Shown: piece by piece, positions 23,435 to 32,615 of the stretch
Numbering within the stretch: the stretch's first letter is position 1
How the letters are laid out: the number at the start of each line of letters is the position of its first letter
Assembly: GCF_902806685.2 (NCBI RefSeq)
Contig: NC_048541.1
Location: 5,329,465 to 5,393,464 of the forward strand
DNA from: Maniola hyperantus
Taxonomy: Eukaryota; Arthropoda; Insecta; Lepidoptera; Nymphalidae
Direction of reading: 5' to 3'
Length of the DNA: 64,000 bases
Made by a program: the position numbers and the translations under genes
Notes under the pieces: model-generated
The model's database searches: none
Told to the model about the DNA's origin: nothing
What the model saw: the letters and a program-made list of their open reading frames with translations, nothing else

Positions 23435-23600
23435 TCTATATTAATATTATAAAGAGGTTCGTTTGTAGGGGGTAATCTTTGGGACTACTGAACTGATTTT
23501 GAAATACACTTTTGGCCTATTAAGGTTCAATTTCGTAGGTAACTTTAAAGTAAAACTTGAGGGCTTAGCTTAAAACCGTAAACGCACAATAATAAAAAAT
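23435..23600 (+). mobile_element. Helitron-like 5' fragment
   Basis: Begins TCTATATTAATATTATAAAG after an A and continues GGGGGTAATCTTTGGGACTA, as in the element at 43033-44108. The 3' part is lost. Confidence 0.6.
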
Positions 23601-23775
23601 ACGAAATTAAGACCGTAATTTTACTTCGTGATAATATTACCAGCTACCACTGAAAGGCCAAGGGAATGCCAAAAGTTTCACGAAAAATAATTTTAGGAAG
23701 TTGTAAATTTTTTGAAGTAGGTAAGTGGTAGGTATAACAAAATGCATTGATAAAATGGTTAATAATTATGTATAA

Positions 23776-23960
23776 CTAGCTGCCGTGGCGAACTTCGTTC
23801 CGCCTACCAGTCGATTCAAATTTTTTAAATTTTTCTCTCCGTAAGAACCGTCCTCGTACTTCAAGGAATATTATAAAAAAAGAATTAGCGAAATCGGTTC
23901 AGCTGTTCTCGAGATTTGCGATGAGCAACACATTTAGTGATTCATTTTTATATTATAGAA
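23776..23960 (-). mobile_element. Helitron-like element, third family
   Basis: Starts at CTAGCTGCCGTGGCGAACTT with the hairpin region GGCGAACTTCGTTCCGCC, and contains GCGAAATCGGTTCAGCTGTT. About 185 bp, non-coding. Confidence 0.6.
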
Positions 23961-24480
23961 GATTATTTATATATAATAATAGGTAATTAAACAAGATAAA
24001 CTCACATCGTGTCAGTGAACTTAACCACTTTTCCGATATGAAAGGCAGGCACAGACTGTACCCACATGACGTGGTAACTACTAACAAAATGCACAAAGTT
24101 CACACTAGTTAGTTAGTTTTCAAGTTTTACCTAGGTACTTCGCAACAGAAATAGTAGGTACGAACGTTATTTACACTCAAAATAAATCACTACAAAGCAA
24201 TGTTCTCGATAATATTATTTAATAACAAACATGAACTACGAGTAAAAACGGCTGTGTTACTACAGTGTTTATACTTTATGGGAACTTTACAGCATTGGAG
24301 CTTTGAGCTTACTGCTTACTGTTTTTGTTGGAGTAAGCGAGACAGAATAAAAAAACAACGTAAACTTTCGGCCGACGTCGGCTCCTTCCGTGAGGCGTTG
24401 CCTTTTGAGTCTAGACGTTAGTAAAACATGGATATACCTTCTAGGTAGGTACTACAATACCTACATAATACTTTTTAAGT

Positions 24481-24610
24481 TTTTTTTTTTTAGTTTATAG
24501 GCTGCAATCAGATTTACTAGCACGTAATGATGCAATCTTAAATTGAGCGAGCTGCGTGCTTGCCTAGAAGATGCCTATTTACTCTGGACTTGAAGGCGAC
24601 CTACCTATAT
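24481..24610 (-). repeat. SINE-like fragment with poly(T) head
   Basis: A T run followed by GCTGCAATCAGATTTACTAG and TAATGATGCAATCTTAAATT, resembling the tail of a dispersed retroposon in reverse. Confidence 0.45.
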
Positions 24611-24634
24611 TAAAAGTCATAGATTAGTAAGTGG

Positions 24635-24669
24635 TTATAGTATGCTATAACCATTATAGCATACTATAA
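24635..24669. repeat. Short perfect palindrome
   Basis: 16-base arms (24635-24650 and 24654-24669) of TTATAGTATGCTATAA around a three-base loop. Confidence 0.85.
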
Positions 24670-24879
24670 AACGTATGCTCTGCAAGCAGGAACGAGAACT
24701 CAAACGTAACTTACAGAGTACCTAACTCAAGACTTAACTTTCAAACCCAAAAATATTAGAGATACGAAGGTATTTTACAGGATTATGCATGCAGCATATG
24801 AAAATTGTAATCTTATCAGATAGCCAGAGGTAGAGTAAGGCAGAGTGATACTATGTTAAATTAAACATAATTAGTTGTG

Positions 24880-25053
24880 AGCCTCAATAGCTCAACCGGT
24901 AAAGGAGTAGACTGAAAACCGAAAGGTCGACGGTTCAAACCCCGCTCGTTTCACTATTGTCGTACCTACTCCTAGCACAAGCTTGACGCTTAGTTGGAGA
25001 GGAAAGGGGAATGTTAGTCATTTAAAATGGCTAATATTCTTTAAAAAAAAAAT
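24880..25053 (+). repeat. tRNA-Phe-derived SINE, copy 1
   Basis: The head reads GCCTCAATAGCTCAACCGGT (A box), ACTGAAAACC (anticodon GAA, as in tRNA-Phe) and GGTTCAAAC (B box). An unrelated body and an A-rich tail follow. The acceptor stem does not close, so it is a SINE and not a tRNA gene. Confidence 0.82.
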
Positions 25054-25145
25054 TAAGATACCTACCTAAATATTTCTAAAATATATGATTCAACCGGGAA
25101 TTGATAGTAGGCTATTTTAGCGTTTAAACTACCGTGAGTGATTTC

Positions 25146-25403
25146 CATAATAAATACTATCTGTCCCGGCTATACTCACGTGTGTAGTCGACGTTAGCCC
25201 GACTAGAGGCACGCGCCGCGGTTTTGACTGCGGCAGTCAAAACCGCGGCGCGTGCGCGGACGGACTCCCTTGAAAAAGGACCCTCCCTCCCTACGAACCC
25301 ATACTTCTCCTCCCTTGAAGGAGGAGAAGTATGGGTTCGAAACTAGTCGGGCTAACGTCGACTACACACGTGAGTATAGCCGGGACAGATAGTATTTATT
25401 ATG
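25146..25403. repeat. 258-bp unit of three nested perfect palindromes
   Basis: Outer arms 25146-25206 and 25343-25403 are 61-base perfect reverse complements. Inside lie a 23-bp stem with a one-base centre (25209-25231 and 25233-25255) and a 20-bp stem (25294-25313 and 25320-25339). It is GC-rich with no ORF. A foldback transposon is the likeliest class; no target duplication was resolved. Confidence 0.9.
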
Positions 25404-26023
25404 ATAGTAGGCTCTATGTCAAACAGCCAAAGACATTTGATATTATTAGATAGTATGTAGGTAAGTACCAAAGAATTTTTAAGTACTATGAATGATTACT
25501 TTCTAAATCGATGGTAATTAAGTACCTACGTACTTTTAGGAGCGTACGCCAGTCGAAGTCCTAAATTGACGAAATGTAATCGTGCTGTATACCTACTAAT
25601 TTCTTTTTAACCTACCACCATAGTCTTCTTACCCTGCAGATAAATTTTATGTTAATAATATAGGAATACCTATAATCTCTGTTTTGCCAAAGTTCAAACA
25701 AAGTATATCTACCTATTTCGATTTAGTTTTTCATACATACTAATTATATCAAACACGGAATAAATTAAATAGAAAATAGAAACAAACTTCATAAGTCTGT
25801 CCACATTAGCATTATCGGATGTAAGATGTAATTCACCATAGTAAACAGATGGGGGCGGCGTGTGTGGGGTTCCGATTGTCCCATAGTTTCGTAATGGCTC
25901 ACGTCACACGCTGTCACTGAAATAAAAGTCACACAACCGATGACTTATATTATTATCAAAGCTTATTATGTAACGGCCCAAATTAAAGATGAATCCTATC
26001 TGTTATCTCAAATCTGTCGATAG

Positions 26024-26363
26024 GTTACTTAGCAACGTTTTTTTTTTTTTTAATCTTTATTTTATTGGGACTTTTGCCCGACACGGACACGCCAGCCCCA
26101 TCGTAACCTAAATTACAATCTAAATTTCATAATGGAGTGCAACAGATAGACCCGAAGAGATATTACTGCTTATGCAGGAATATTTAAATAATTGATTTTA
26201 AACTTTCTGTTGTCGGTACACTGAGAAGACTCGTAAAACCACCTATGTCATATTTATTCATGTTATATTTCTGCACCAGCATCTCCCTCCGCAAGTTATA
26301 TCTGCTACACTCCACTAATACGTGCTGGACATCATCTGCCATACCACACGTTGTTACTTATCA
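26024..26363 (-). mobile_element. Truncated non-LTR retrotransposon 3' end with target-site duplication
   Basis: The poly(T) at about 26039-26051 is the poly(A) tail in reverse, and coding remains lie at 26184-26348. The insert is flanked by GTTACTTAGCA (26024-26034) and GTTACTTATCA (26353-26363), 10 of 11 matching, an imperfect target-site duplication. Confidence 0.8.
26184..26348 (-). pseudogene. C-terminal scrap of non-LTR reverse transcriptase protein
   Basis: 55 codons reading CGMADDVQHVLVECSRYNLR..., the second half of a C-terminal CCHC knuckle (C-X8-H-X4-C spacing) and its tail to TAA. It is unrelated in detail to the element at 5763-7322. It is open but truncated at its 5' end. Confidence 0.72.
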
Positions 26364-26502
26364 AAAATTGTATGGTATTTTTGACAGTAAGTAACTTACT
26401 CTGTTATAAGGCCGCGATTACACCTGTAAATTTTACTCACGAAAGTAGCTTACGTTATTAATTGACAACACATTCACTAAGGTAAATGACACTTATAAGT
26501 TA

Positions 26503-26708
26503 CTAGCTTATGCTCGCGACTTCGTCCGCGTGGACTATATAAATTTCAAACACCTATTTCACCCCCTTAAGGGTTGAATTTTCAAAAGTCCTTTCTTAGC
26601 GGACGCCTACTACGTAATTGCTATCTGCATGCCACATTTCAGCCCGATCCGTCCAGTAGTTTGAGCTGTGCGTTGATAGATCAGTCAGTCAGTCCTTTTA
26701 TATATTAA
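26503..26708 (-). mobile_element. Helitron-like element, second family
   Basis: CTAG at 26503-26506 after an A, GCGACTTCGTCCGCGTGG hairpin, CACCCCCTTAAGGGTTGAAT, CCAGTAGTTTGAGCTGTGCG and a short CAGT array before TTTTATATATTA. Confidence 0.75.
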
Positions 26709-27040
26709 AAACATAAGAGTGTTTACATTAGTAAATTTGTCGTAAGTTAATCGTTTAAGCTACTTACGTGATTAAAACTTACAGGTGTAATTGCGGCCTG
26801 ATATCTAGCTAAAGTCCTAAGCATTTGTTTCTGTGTAGTAGGAACCTTACCTCAGCTCAGACACCTGTTTACTTAATATACTTTATTAAAGTACATGTGC
26901 AAGCTGAACATTCGCCGAAAAACTTACAAAACGCACCATTTAAAAATAAAGCGGTGTTTTATTTTGTTTGGAGTTGCTGCGATTGCACCTGCTGTATTAA
27001 AAATCCTCGACAGTGCAGGTGCACATCGCTTTGATCATTT

Positions 27041-27468
27041 TTAGGGTTCCGTACCTCAAAAGGAAAAACGGAACCCTTATAGGATCACTTTGTTGTCTGT
27101 CTGTCTGTCTGTCGGTCTGTCAAGGAACCTACAGGGTACTTCCCGTTGACCTAGAATCATGAAATTTGGCAGGTAGGTAGGTCTTATAGGAAAAATCTGA
27201 AAACCGTGAATTTGTGGTTACATCACACAAAAAAAATTAAATTGTGGTCATGAACTTATAATTAGTATTTTAAATTTTCGAAGTAAGATAACTATATTAA
27301 GTGGGGTATCATAATATGAAAGGGCTTCACCTGTTCATTCTAAAACAGATTTTTATTTGTTTCTATGCATGATAGTTTTTGAATTATCGTGCAAAATGTT
27401 GAAAAAATACGACTGTAGTACGGAACCCTCGTTGCGCGAGCCTGACTCGCACTAGGCCGGTTTTTATC
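27041..27468 (+). repeat. ACGGAACCC repeat family, copy 2
   Basis: About 430 bp. Starts GGGTTCCGTACCTCAAAAGG, has a CTGT array, GGTACTTCCCGTTGACCTAG and CGACTGTAGTACGGAACCCT, and ends ACTAGGCCGGTTTTT. Confidence 0.8.
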
Positions 27469-27662
27469 TTTTTCGGCTAACAATAACCCGATCGTAAAAA
27501 GTCAGATGTTTACATGTGCAGGTAGACCAAAGAGTACCTAAAGGCTTTTTGCTAAATCTAAATTTTTAATTTTACTTACATTATTTTATGTAGAAGCTGC
27601 AGCAATCATTCCGTATAAAAAAGAGAGGTATTAACTAATCTAGGCTAATGTAATAAATACGT

Positions 27663-27944
27663 TCCCAACGACTGCTCTCTTATTTCGGCCACATCATACG
27701 GCGGGGGGAGGGCAGCTTAGAAAAGCTCATAGTGACGGGCAATACTGAGGGCAAAAGAACGAGAGGCCGCTCACCAACTAGGTGGTCAGACTAGTTAAAG
27801 GGATCCAGCTGGTGTGGATTTTATCACATAGTTAAGATGGCCACCAACAAAAGCCGGTGGAAACAGATAATAATCCATTCGAGGGAAGTTTGCCAGGACC
27901 ACGATCTTCAGCAATGAAGGAACGACCAGAGAGAGAGAGAGATA
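27663..27944 (+). pseudogene. 3' relic of a non-LTR reverse transcriptase (third lineage)
   Basis: The reading LLSYFGHIIRRGEGSLEKLI...KRTRGRSPTRWSD* (from 27663) is the C-terminal region of a lepidopteran Jockey/RTE-like reverse transcriptase. After a stop at 27792 the match resumes in other frames (SRWKQI, SSAMKERPERERD) up to a GA-rich run. Confidence 0.75.
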
Positions 27945-28017
27945 ATAAATACATGCAATAGGGTATGTCTGTCTGTCCCCGAAAATCAAAGTTTGTGTTT
28001 ACCCCGAAAATCAAAGT

Positions 28018-28076
28018 TTCCACAGGATTTTTTAAAATTTAAATCCACGCGGATGAAGTCGGGGGGCATCATCTAG
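28018..28076 (+). mobile_element. Helitron-like 3' end
   Basis: ATCCACGCGGATGAAGTC hairpin and the terminal GCATCATCTAG before a T. Confidence 0.65.
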
Positions 28077-28249
28077 TAATAAATATTTCTTCTTATATAT
28101 TAGTAGTGTAATAAAAATAATACCCTTTCTTAACCTTTCGTCACTCTTTCGTGAAACGTCTTAACCTACCAGGAAACGGGCAGATGTTTATCTGAGCTAA
28201 AAACACATTACGGATCCATTTTTATCGCGGTGCATTATCTCGCTCACAT

Positions 28250-28640
28250 CTATGTTTAGGCCCTAGACAGACAAAATTCGCGACGGCAGCGTGTTACACG
28301 CCGCTTCTAGAAATTGTTTATTTCTTCAAGAAACTGTATGAACTATAAAGGCTTTCACACTGAGAAACGCGCGTAGGAGTCGCGTTGTTGCCGCTGCACA
28401 ATGCAGTGCTTCATACTTCATGCTTCGCACTTTTATTTTTCACGGGATTTTCAATATGTTAAACTGGATGGGCTCACTTATTCTTAAGGCTTCAACAGAC
28501 AAAACGCACCAACAAAGGGACGCATTACAGTATCACGTTGTCACTAGATATTTATCCATACTATCCAATCATGTAGGTCTGTATATTCATACAAATCCTA
28601 AGAATTATTTTAATTCGAAATAGTGTCTGTCTGACCCTGC
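28250..28640. repeat. Possible MITE with CAGACAGAC ends
   Basis: CCCTAGACAGACAAAAT at the left and GTGTCTGTCTGACCCTG at the right form a weak inverted repeat. CACAATGCAGTGC and AGACAAAACGCACC lie inside. Boundaries are tentative. Confidence 0.3.
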
Positions 28641-28710
28641 AGAGATCCGTCAGCCCGGCACTCTGGCATCGGACATAAGATATAATATTAAAAAAACTGT
28701 CGTCGGACAT

Positions 28711-28910
28711 AGGATAGTTTTTATCCCTGAAAATCAAAGAGTTCCCACGCGATTTTAAAAACCGAAAATCGTTGCGGATGAAGCCGTGGGCTTCATATCA
28801 GTCAAGTAAGTATTAGGAATAAACTAGCTGAGGCCCGCGACTTCTTCCGTGTGGATATAGATTTTTTTATCCGATGGAATAACTTTTTGATTTATCGGGT
28901 TTTATTTTCG
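28711..28910. repeat. Two facing Helitron-like fragments
   Basis: 28711-28799 is a plus-oriented 3' piece (AAAGAGTTCCCACGCG, GCGGATGAAGCC). 28824-28910 is a minus-oriented piece beginning CTAGCTGAGGCCCGCGACTT. Both are decayed. Confidence 0.6.
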
Positions 28911-29365
28911 ATCTAAAGCTAATTGGCACCAGCACCAAAAAGTATTATTATGGAACTATATTAACTCTTGTATACATAATATATTCGATAATAAATTAAA
29001 TTATTTTTTAATGTTTGTGTATTGAAGTCGGTTTTTTTTTTTGTAAAAAAATTTTAAAAGTTGTGTAGATGTTTAGTATAGATAAATATCTAGGGATGCT
29101 ATAATGACGCGTCGTTTCAGTCGCGCGTTTCGTCTGTCGATGCCTTTAGAGCCGACAGTATAAACCCATTGACCGATGTCGGCAGATACAAACAAACAGT
29201 TTCTCGCGTGGCACGTAAAGTTTACGTGACCGGCTGCCATAACAGTAGCATTATAACACGACCACTTTAGTCCTATCACTCCGGGGCAATGTTATCTGAA
29301 CTGGCTGACATGTAAGCATATTTCGACCCAATATCTGCTGGAACTCCTTTTAACGACTAACAATA

Positions 29366-29499
29366 GAATTCATAGTCAAAATTGGGGCTTCTTAAGAGAA
29401 CGATTCAAACGATATGTGTCATATTCAACCTTCATGCAACGCATTAAGGTTGTGTATGATACATATCGTCTGAATTATCAGAAGCCAATGAATTCCGGT
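29366..29499. repeat. Imperfect palindrome, microRNA-like hairpin
   Basis: The core arms 29409-29432 and 29446-29469 pair over 24 positions with two G-T wobbles and one mismatch, around a 13-base loop. Shorter matches extend the fold outward (GGCTTCT at about 29386 with AGAAGCC at 29480; GAATTCAT with ATGAATTC). No other copy was seen. Confidence 0.75.
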
Positions 29500-29668
29500 T
29501 AAGCTTCTTTATTTTAGTCACATTGACATGGCTGATTCTGGCATTTCGCAAAAAATAGCATTCCAAAAATAACCACTTATCTGATTATCACCTATGAATG
29601 AAGTTTTTAAGTACCCAAGACGTTTGAGTAATTGGATTTCGGCATGAAAAGATCAACGATATTCGTGT

Positions 29669-29703
29669 CTACCGGATTCGCAAAAAATTGCCGAATCCGG
29701 TAG
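29669..29703. repeat. Short inverted repeat
   Basis: CTACCGGATTCGCAA and TTGCCGAATCCGGTAG, arms of about 15-16 with a one-base indel and a four-base spacer. Confidence 0.7.
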
Positions 29704-30225
29704 GTATCAAATGAGCCAGTTCCGCCAGATTTCTGGATTGCAATTCCCACGTATGTTGCATGATGTGCAGCACAGGGACTAAGAGTCTCCAAAGAGCATG
29801 CGTTGCTCTCGGCACTCTCAAAGACAGGAAGCGAAGTAACTGTATTGGCTATTGCTTCCATTTGCAGCATTTGCACCCGAATTTCCGATCGCTGGGGAAA
29901 TAATCTGTAAGTAGGTACCTACTTAATCCATTTTAATCGCGCGCCTACTAGAAGGGTATTGATTGTACCTGGGCGCTACATAAGATAGAACCGACCCTGG
30001 AAAATACATTACATGCCCTTTCTAATAAGTAATAACTAATAACATTAGTTTATCTGCATTTCAAAGGGACCAAACACAAGTCGGTCCGACACCGGAAGCA
30101 AGTCAACGACCGGCTCATGTAATCATAATAAAATGCGTCTGGCTGTATGATAACATCTTTAATTAACTAAAAAGAAAACTGGTCCAAAACGTACAATCCT
30201 GGCTCTGGTGACACTGTGTATAATC

Positions 30226-30360
30226 CGCGATAGGTTGAGATGACAATCGAGGTATGAGGTGGGGGGACGCCCCGCACTTGCCCGCACCGGGTTAGCGCGG
30301 GGGCTATGCAGATGAGCGGGACGTTCCCTCCCCGATTGCCATTTCGACCTGTTGCGTACG
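30226..30360 (-). repeat. GC-rich palindromic repeat, copy 2
   Basis: Reverse-oriented copy of the repeat at 16866 and 60816. GCACCGGGTTAGCGCGGGGG is the core, and CAATCGAGG and CCCCGATTGCC are at the ends. Confidence 0.78.
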
Positions 30361-30989
30361 ATAGATACCACACATCATTGTGTCGCCATGATATGCAAAT
30401 TATGAAAACGCTTAAGGGGACTCACTTCACTGCTTTCTTCATACAAACGTAGGAGGGAAAATACAACAATATTCGATATTGTACGCACAAAACTAAGAAT
30501 TATATCGATTTATCTCGTCTTTATCTAGGTTCATTGATATATAAAACATTGAAAAAAATATTGATTTAAAAGTTAAGAGCCTCAAAAGATTCCTTTTTTA
30601 CACTAAATTTATGACAACTTTGGGCGTAAATAAATAAGATTAGGGATATGAAAATTCTAAAAAAAATTATCATTAGACATAGTTTATTTATTCATTAGTT
30701 GAAATAACTTTACTTTGCAAACATAAATTCAGTAGTTTTTTCTCAAAAATACTTTTCCTAAACCCTTGATTTCGGTGAAAATCATCGTGCCTCTCACCTT
30801 TCTCATACAATGTCAAGTGAAAAGCAAATAGGTTCGGTCGAGCGTACTGCGTCACCTTAATAGTTATATTTGCTACGTTAGCCTAACGAAGTTCTACGCC
30901 CCCGCTGTGTCAGTTGGATAATAATTTCGCTTTTATTTAATTTTCGGACACGACAATGTCTATTAGCGCATGCTATATACCTATGTAGG
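30361..30989. other. Unassigned stretch
   Basis: AT-rich sequence with no recognised gene or repeat. Confidence 0.45.
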
Positions 30990-32040
30990 GTTTTTTTTTT
31001 TTTTAATACAATAAAACTTAAAGCTAGCCTTATCTAATTACTATATAAATCATGACCGCGTGGAATGGTGCCAAGAATACTGGCTGCATTTCCGCGCTGG
31101 ACAGCCAGGCTGATCCGCTGCGCAAAAAATGAGCCAGCCCTTCTGTCTCACCAGTTGAGGCTATTAATCGCGGTGAAATGTCTCGTAAAAATTTTTTAGC
31201 ACTAAGACTCCATGGCCCCAGGGTCTCCACGGCAAACGGCACAAAAATGTAACTCTCTATAAGAGAGGCATACTTGCGCCGCTTGCCGTTTTCAGCTGTT
31301 TCTGCTGCGGCTCCCGGTCTTGATGCTGTCTTCCTGATATGACACGGGGCCAATGTGTCAACGCAAGTTGCGTCCCACATTAGCGCCCGTCCCCGTTCCC
31401 AGGGAACCAGCGTCAATCCATCAGGTCTCTTGCCATCATCCCGACTAATCCCTGCCGGCTCAATGAGCGCAGGAATATTTATGGTGGCAAGAGCTCTTTT
31501 AATTGTATCGTTAAGAGAGCCATGCCTAAACAGCCTACCGGAGCTCCTTTGGCAAGAGAGTCCGTGGATTCCAAATTTATCAACCTCTTTTCCACACGGA
31601 CATCTGTGCTGATGGCACAGTGGTGTTCCCAATCTGAGACCTAGAGCCACACGAAAACTTTCGTTATCTAAAAGTGTGCCGAGATTTTTTGATGGCAAGG
31701 CATGCAGCCAATACCCAGATTCCTTTTCGGATAATGCTAGAAGCCTGGCACGATCTCTGTCACTTGTAAGATTTTGAACCAAATTCGTATGTGTCAGTTG
31801 AACCAATGGCAAATCCCAAAGTTTTTGTGTAGTACGTTCCTTCGGGATGTCGACATTGGGACATCTGACCTTCCAACTCTCTAGGGCCTCTGTGGCATAG
31901 GTCAATGATGAATTGGATTTGAGAATTTGAGAGCTAAGCTCTTGTAGGTATATTTTAGGGTAGTCATATGGATTGTAACTAAGCAAAAAGGCTGCCTATT
32001 CTTTATTATCTGAATTACTAGGTACCATCGGCCATGATTC
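30990..32040 (-). mobile_element. 3' end of a non-LTR retrotransposon of a second type (CCHC plus restriction-like endonuclease)
   Basis: On the minus strand this piece runs from a 5' truncation near 32040 (a TAG in frame at 31996-31998) through a 330-codon open frame into a poly(A) tail, seen as T14 at 30991-31004. The poly(A) and 5' truncation are the signature of target-primed reverse transcription. The coding part is listed separately. No clear target duplication was found. Confidence 0.7.
31030..31995 (-). CDS. C-terminal domain of a retrotransposon protein: CCHC finger and restriction-like endonuclease
   Basis: The reading is open from 31995 to TAA at 31030-31032. The nominal start at 31986 is TTG, not ATG, so the frame is a 5'-truncated fragment. 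Counting from 31986, a zinc finger occupies residues 129-145 (C129-X-C131, H141, C145). It is followed by a conserved GKRPDG (185-190) and WDATCVDT (204-211). PD...D spacing of about 15 residues, with later lysines, matches the PD-(D/E)XK restriction-like nuclease that follows a CCHC finger in R2/NeSL-type non-LTR elements. This tail (RPDG...WDxTCVDTLAPS...FVPFAVETLG) is one I recognise from many invertebrate genomes, annotated there as reverse-transcriptase-related. The family link is established by pattern and the nuclease role is inferred. The reverse transcriptase domain expected upstream is absent. No internal stops occur in 318 codons. Confidence 0.75.
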   Translation of the reverse strand, partial: AAFLLSYNPYDYPKIYLQELSSQILKSNSSLTYATEALESWKVRCPNVDIPKERTTQKLWDLPLVQLTHTNLVQNLTSDRDRARLLALSEKESGYWLHALPSKNLGTLLDNESFRVALGLRLGTPLCHQHRCPCGKEVDKFGIHGLSCQRSSGRLFRHGSLNDTIKRALATINIPALIEPAGISRDDGKRPDGLTLVPWERGRALMWDATCVDTLAPCHIRKTASRPGAAAETAENGKRRKYASLIESYIFVPFAVETLGPWSLSAKKFLRDISPRLIASTGETEGLAHFLRSGSAWLSSAEMQPVFLAPFHAVMIYIVIR

Positions 32041-32067
32041 ACCTAGTATTTTTTTTAATAATAAATC

Positions 32068-32615
32068 CTAGCTGATGCCCGTGACTTCGTCCGCGTAGAT
32101 TTAAGTTTCATAAATCCTGTGGGAACTCTTTGATTTTCCGGGATAAAAGTAGCCTATGTCACTCTTTTATTTTTTATTATTCAGATACAAGTTAGCCCTT
32201 GACTGCAATCTCACCTGGTGGTAAGTCTCAGATTGCAGTCTAAGATGATAGCGGGCTAACCTGGAAGGGGTATGGCAGTTTTTATTAAACCCATACCCCT
32301 TTGGTTTCTACACGGCATCGCACCCGAACGCTAAATCGCTTGGCAGCACGGGTTTGCCGGTAGGGTGGTAACTAGCCACGGCCGAAGCCTCCCACCAGAC
32401 CAGACCAGAAATTTAGAAATTATAAAATTCCAAACCCCTGCCAGGAATCGAACCCGGGACCTCCCACTATTAAGACCACAGCGCTCACCACTGCGCCAGG
32501 GAGGTCGTCAGAACTCTCCAGCTTTTCAACTGCATCCTTGCGAAATTGCAGGTCAATCATTGCGATGTGATTGAAGAACAAACCAACAAAGAAATACTTT
32601 CGCATTTATAATATG
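32068..32615 (-). mobile_element. Helitron-like element split by a SINE
   Basis: Minus orientation. CTAG at 32068-32071 to TATGTCACTCT (32165), then the SINE, then CTCCAGCTTTTCAAC (32516 on) to GCATTTATAATATGG near 32612. Removing the SINE restores the usual Lep1-type order. Confidence 0.8.
32166..32512 (-). repeat. tRNA-derived SINE inserted in a Helitron
   Basis: On the minus strand the head is CTGGCGCAGTGGTGAGCGCT (A box) and GGTTCGATTCC (B box). The body has GGTCTGGTCTGGTGGGAGGC and ACCCTACCGGCAAACCC, and the end has ACCAGGTGAGATTGCAGTC. The flanking ACTCT (32161-32165 and 32513-32517) is a probable target duplication. Confidence 0.85.

Noticed and set aside
24881..24952. Possible tRNA-Phe gene
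   Set aside because: A and B boxes and the anticodon arm are present, but the acceptor stem does not pair and a SINE body with an A-rich tail follows; a second copy exists at 40754-40924.
31355..31612. 85-codon plus-strand ORF
   Set aside because: Antisense shadow of the endonuclease-domain frame.
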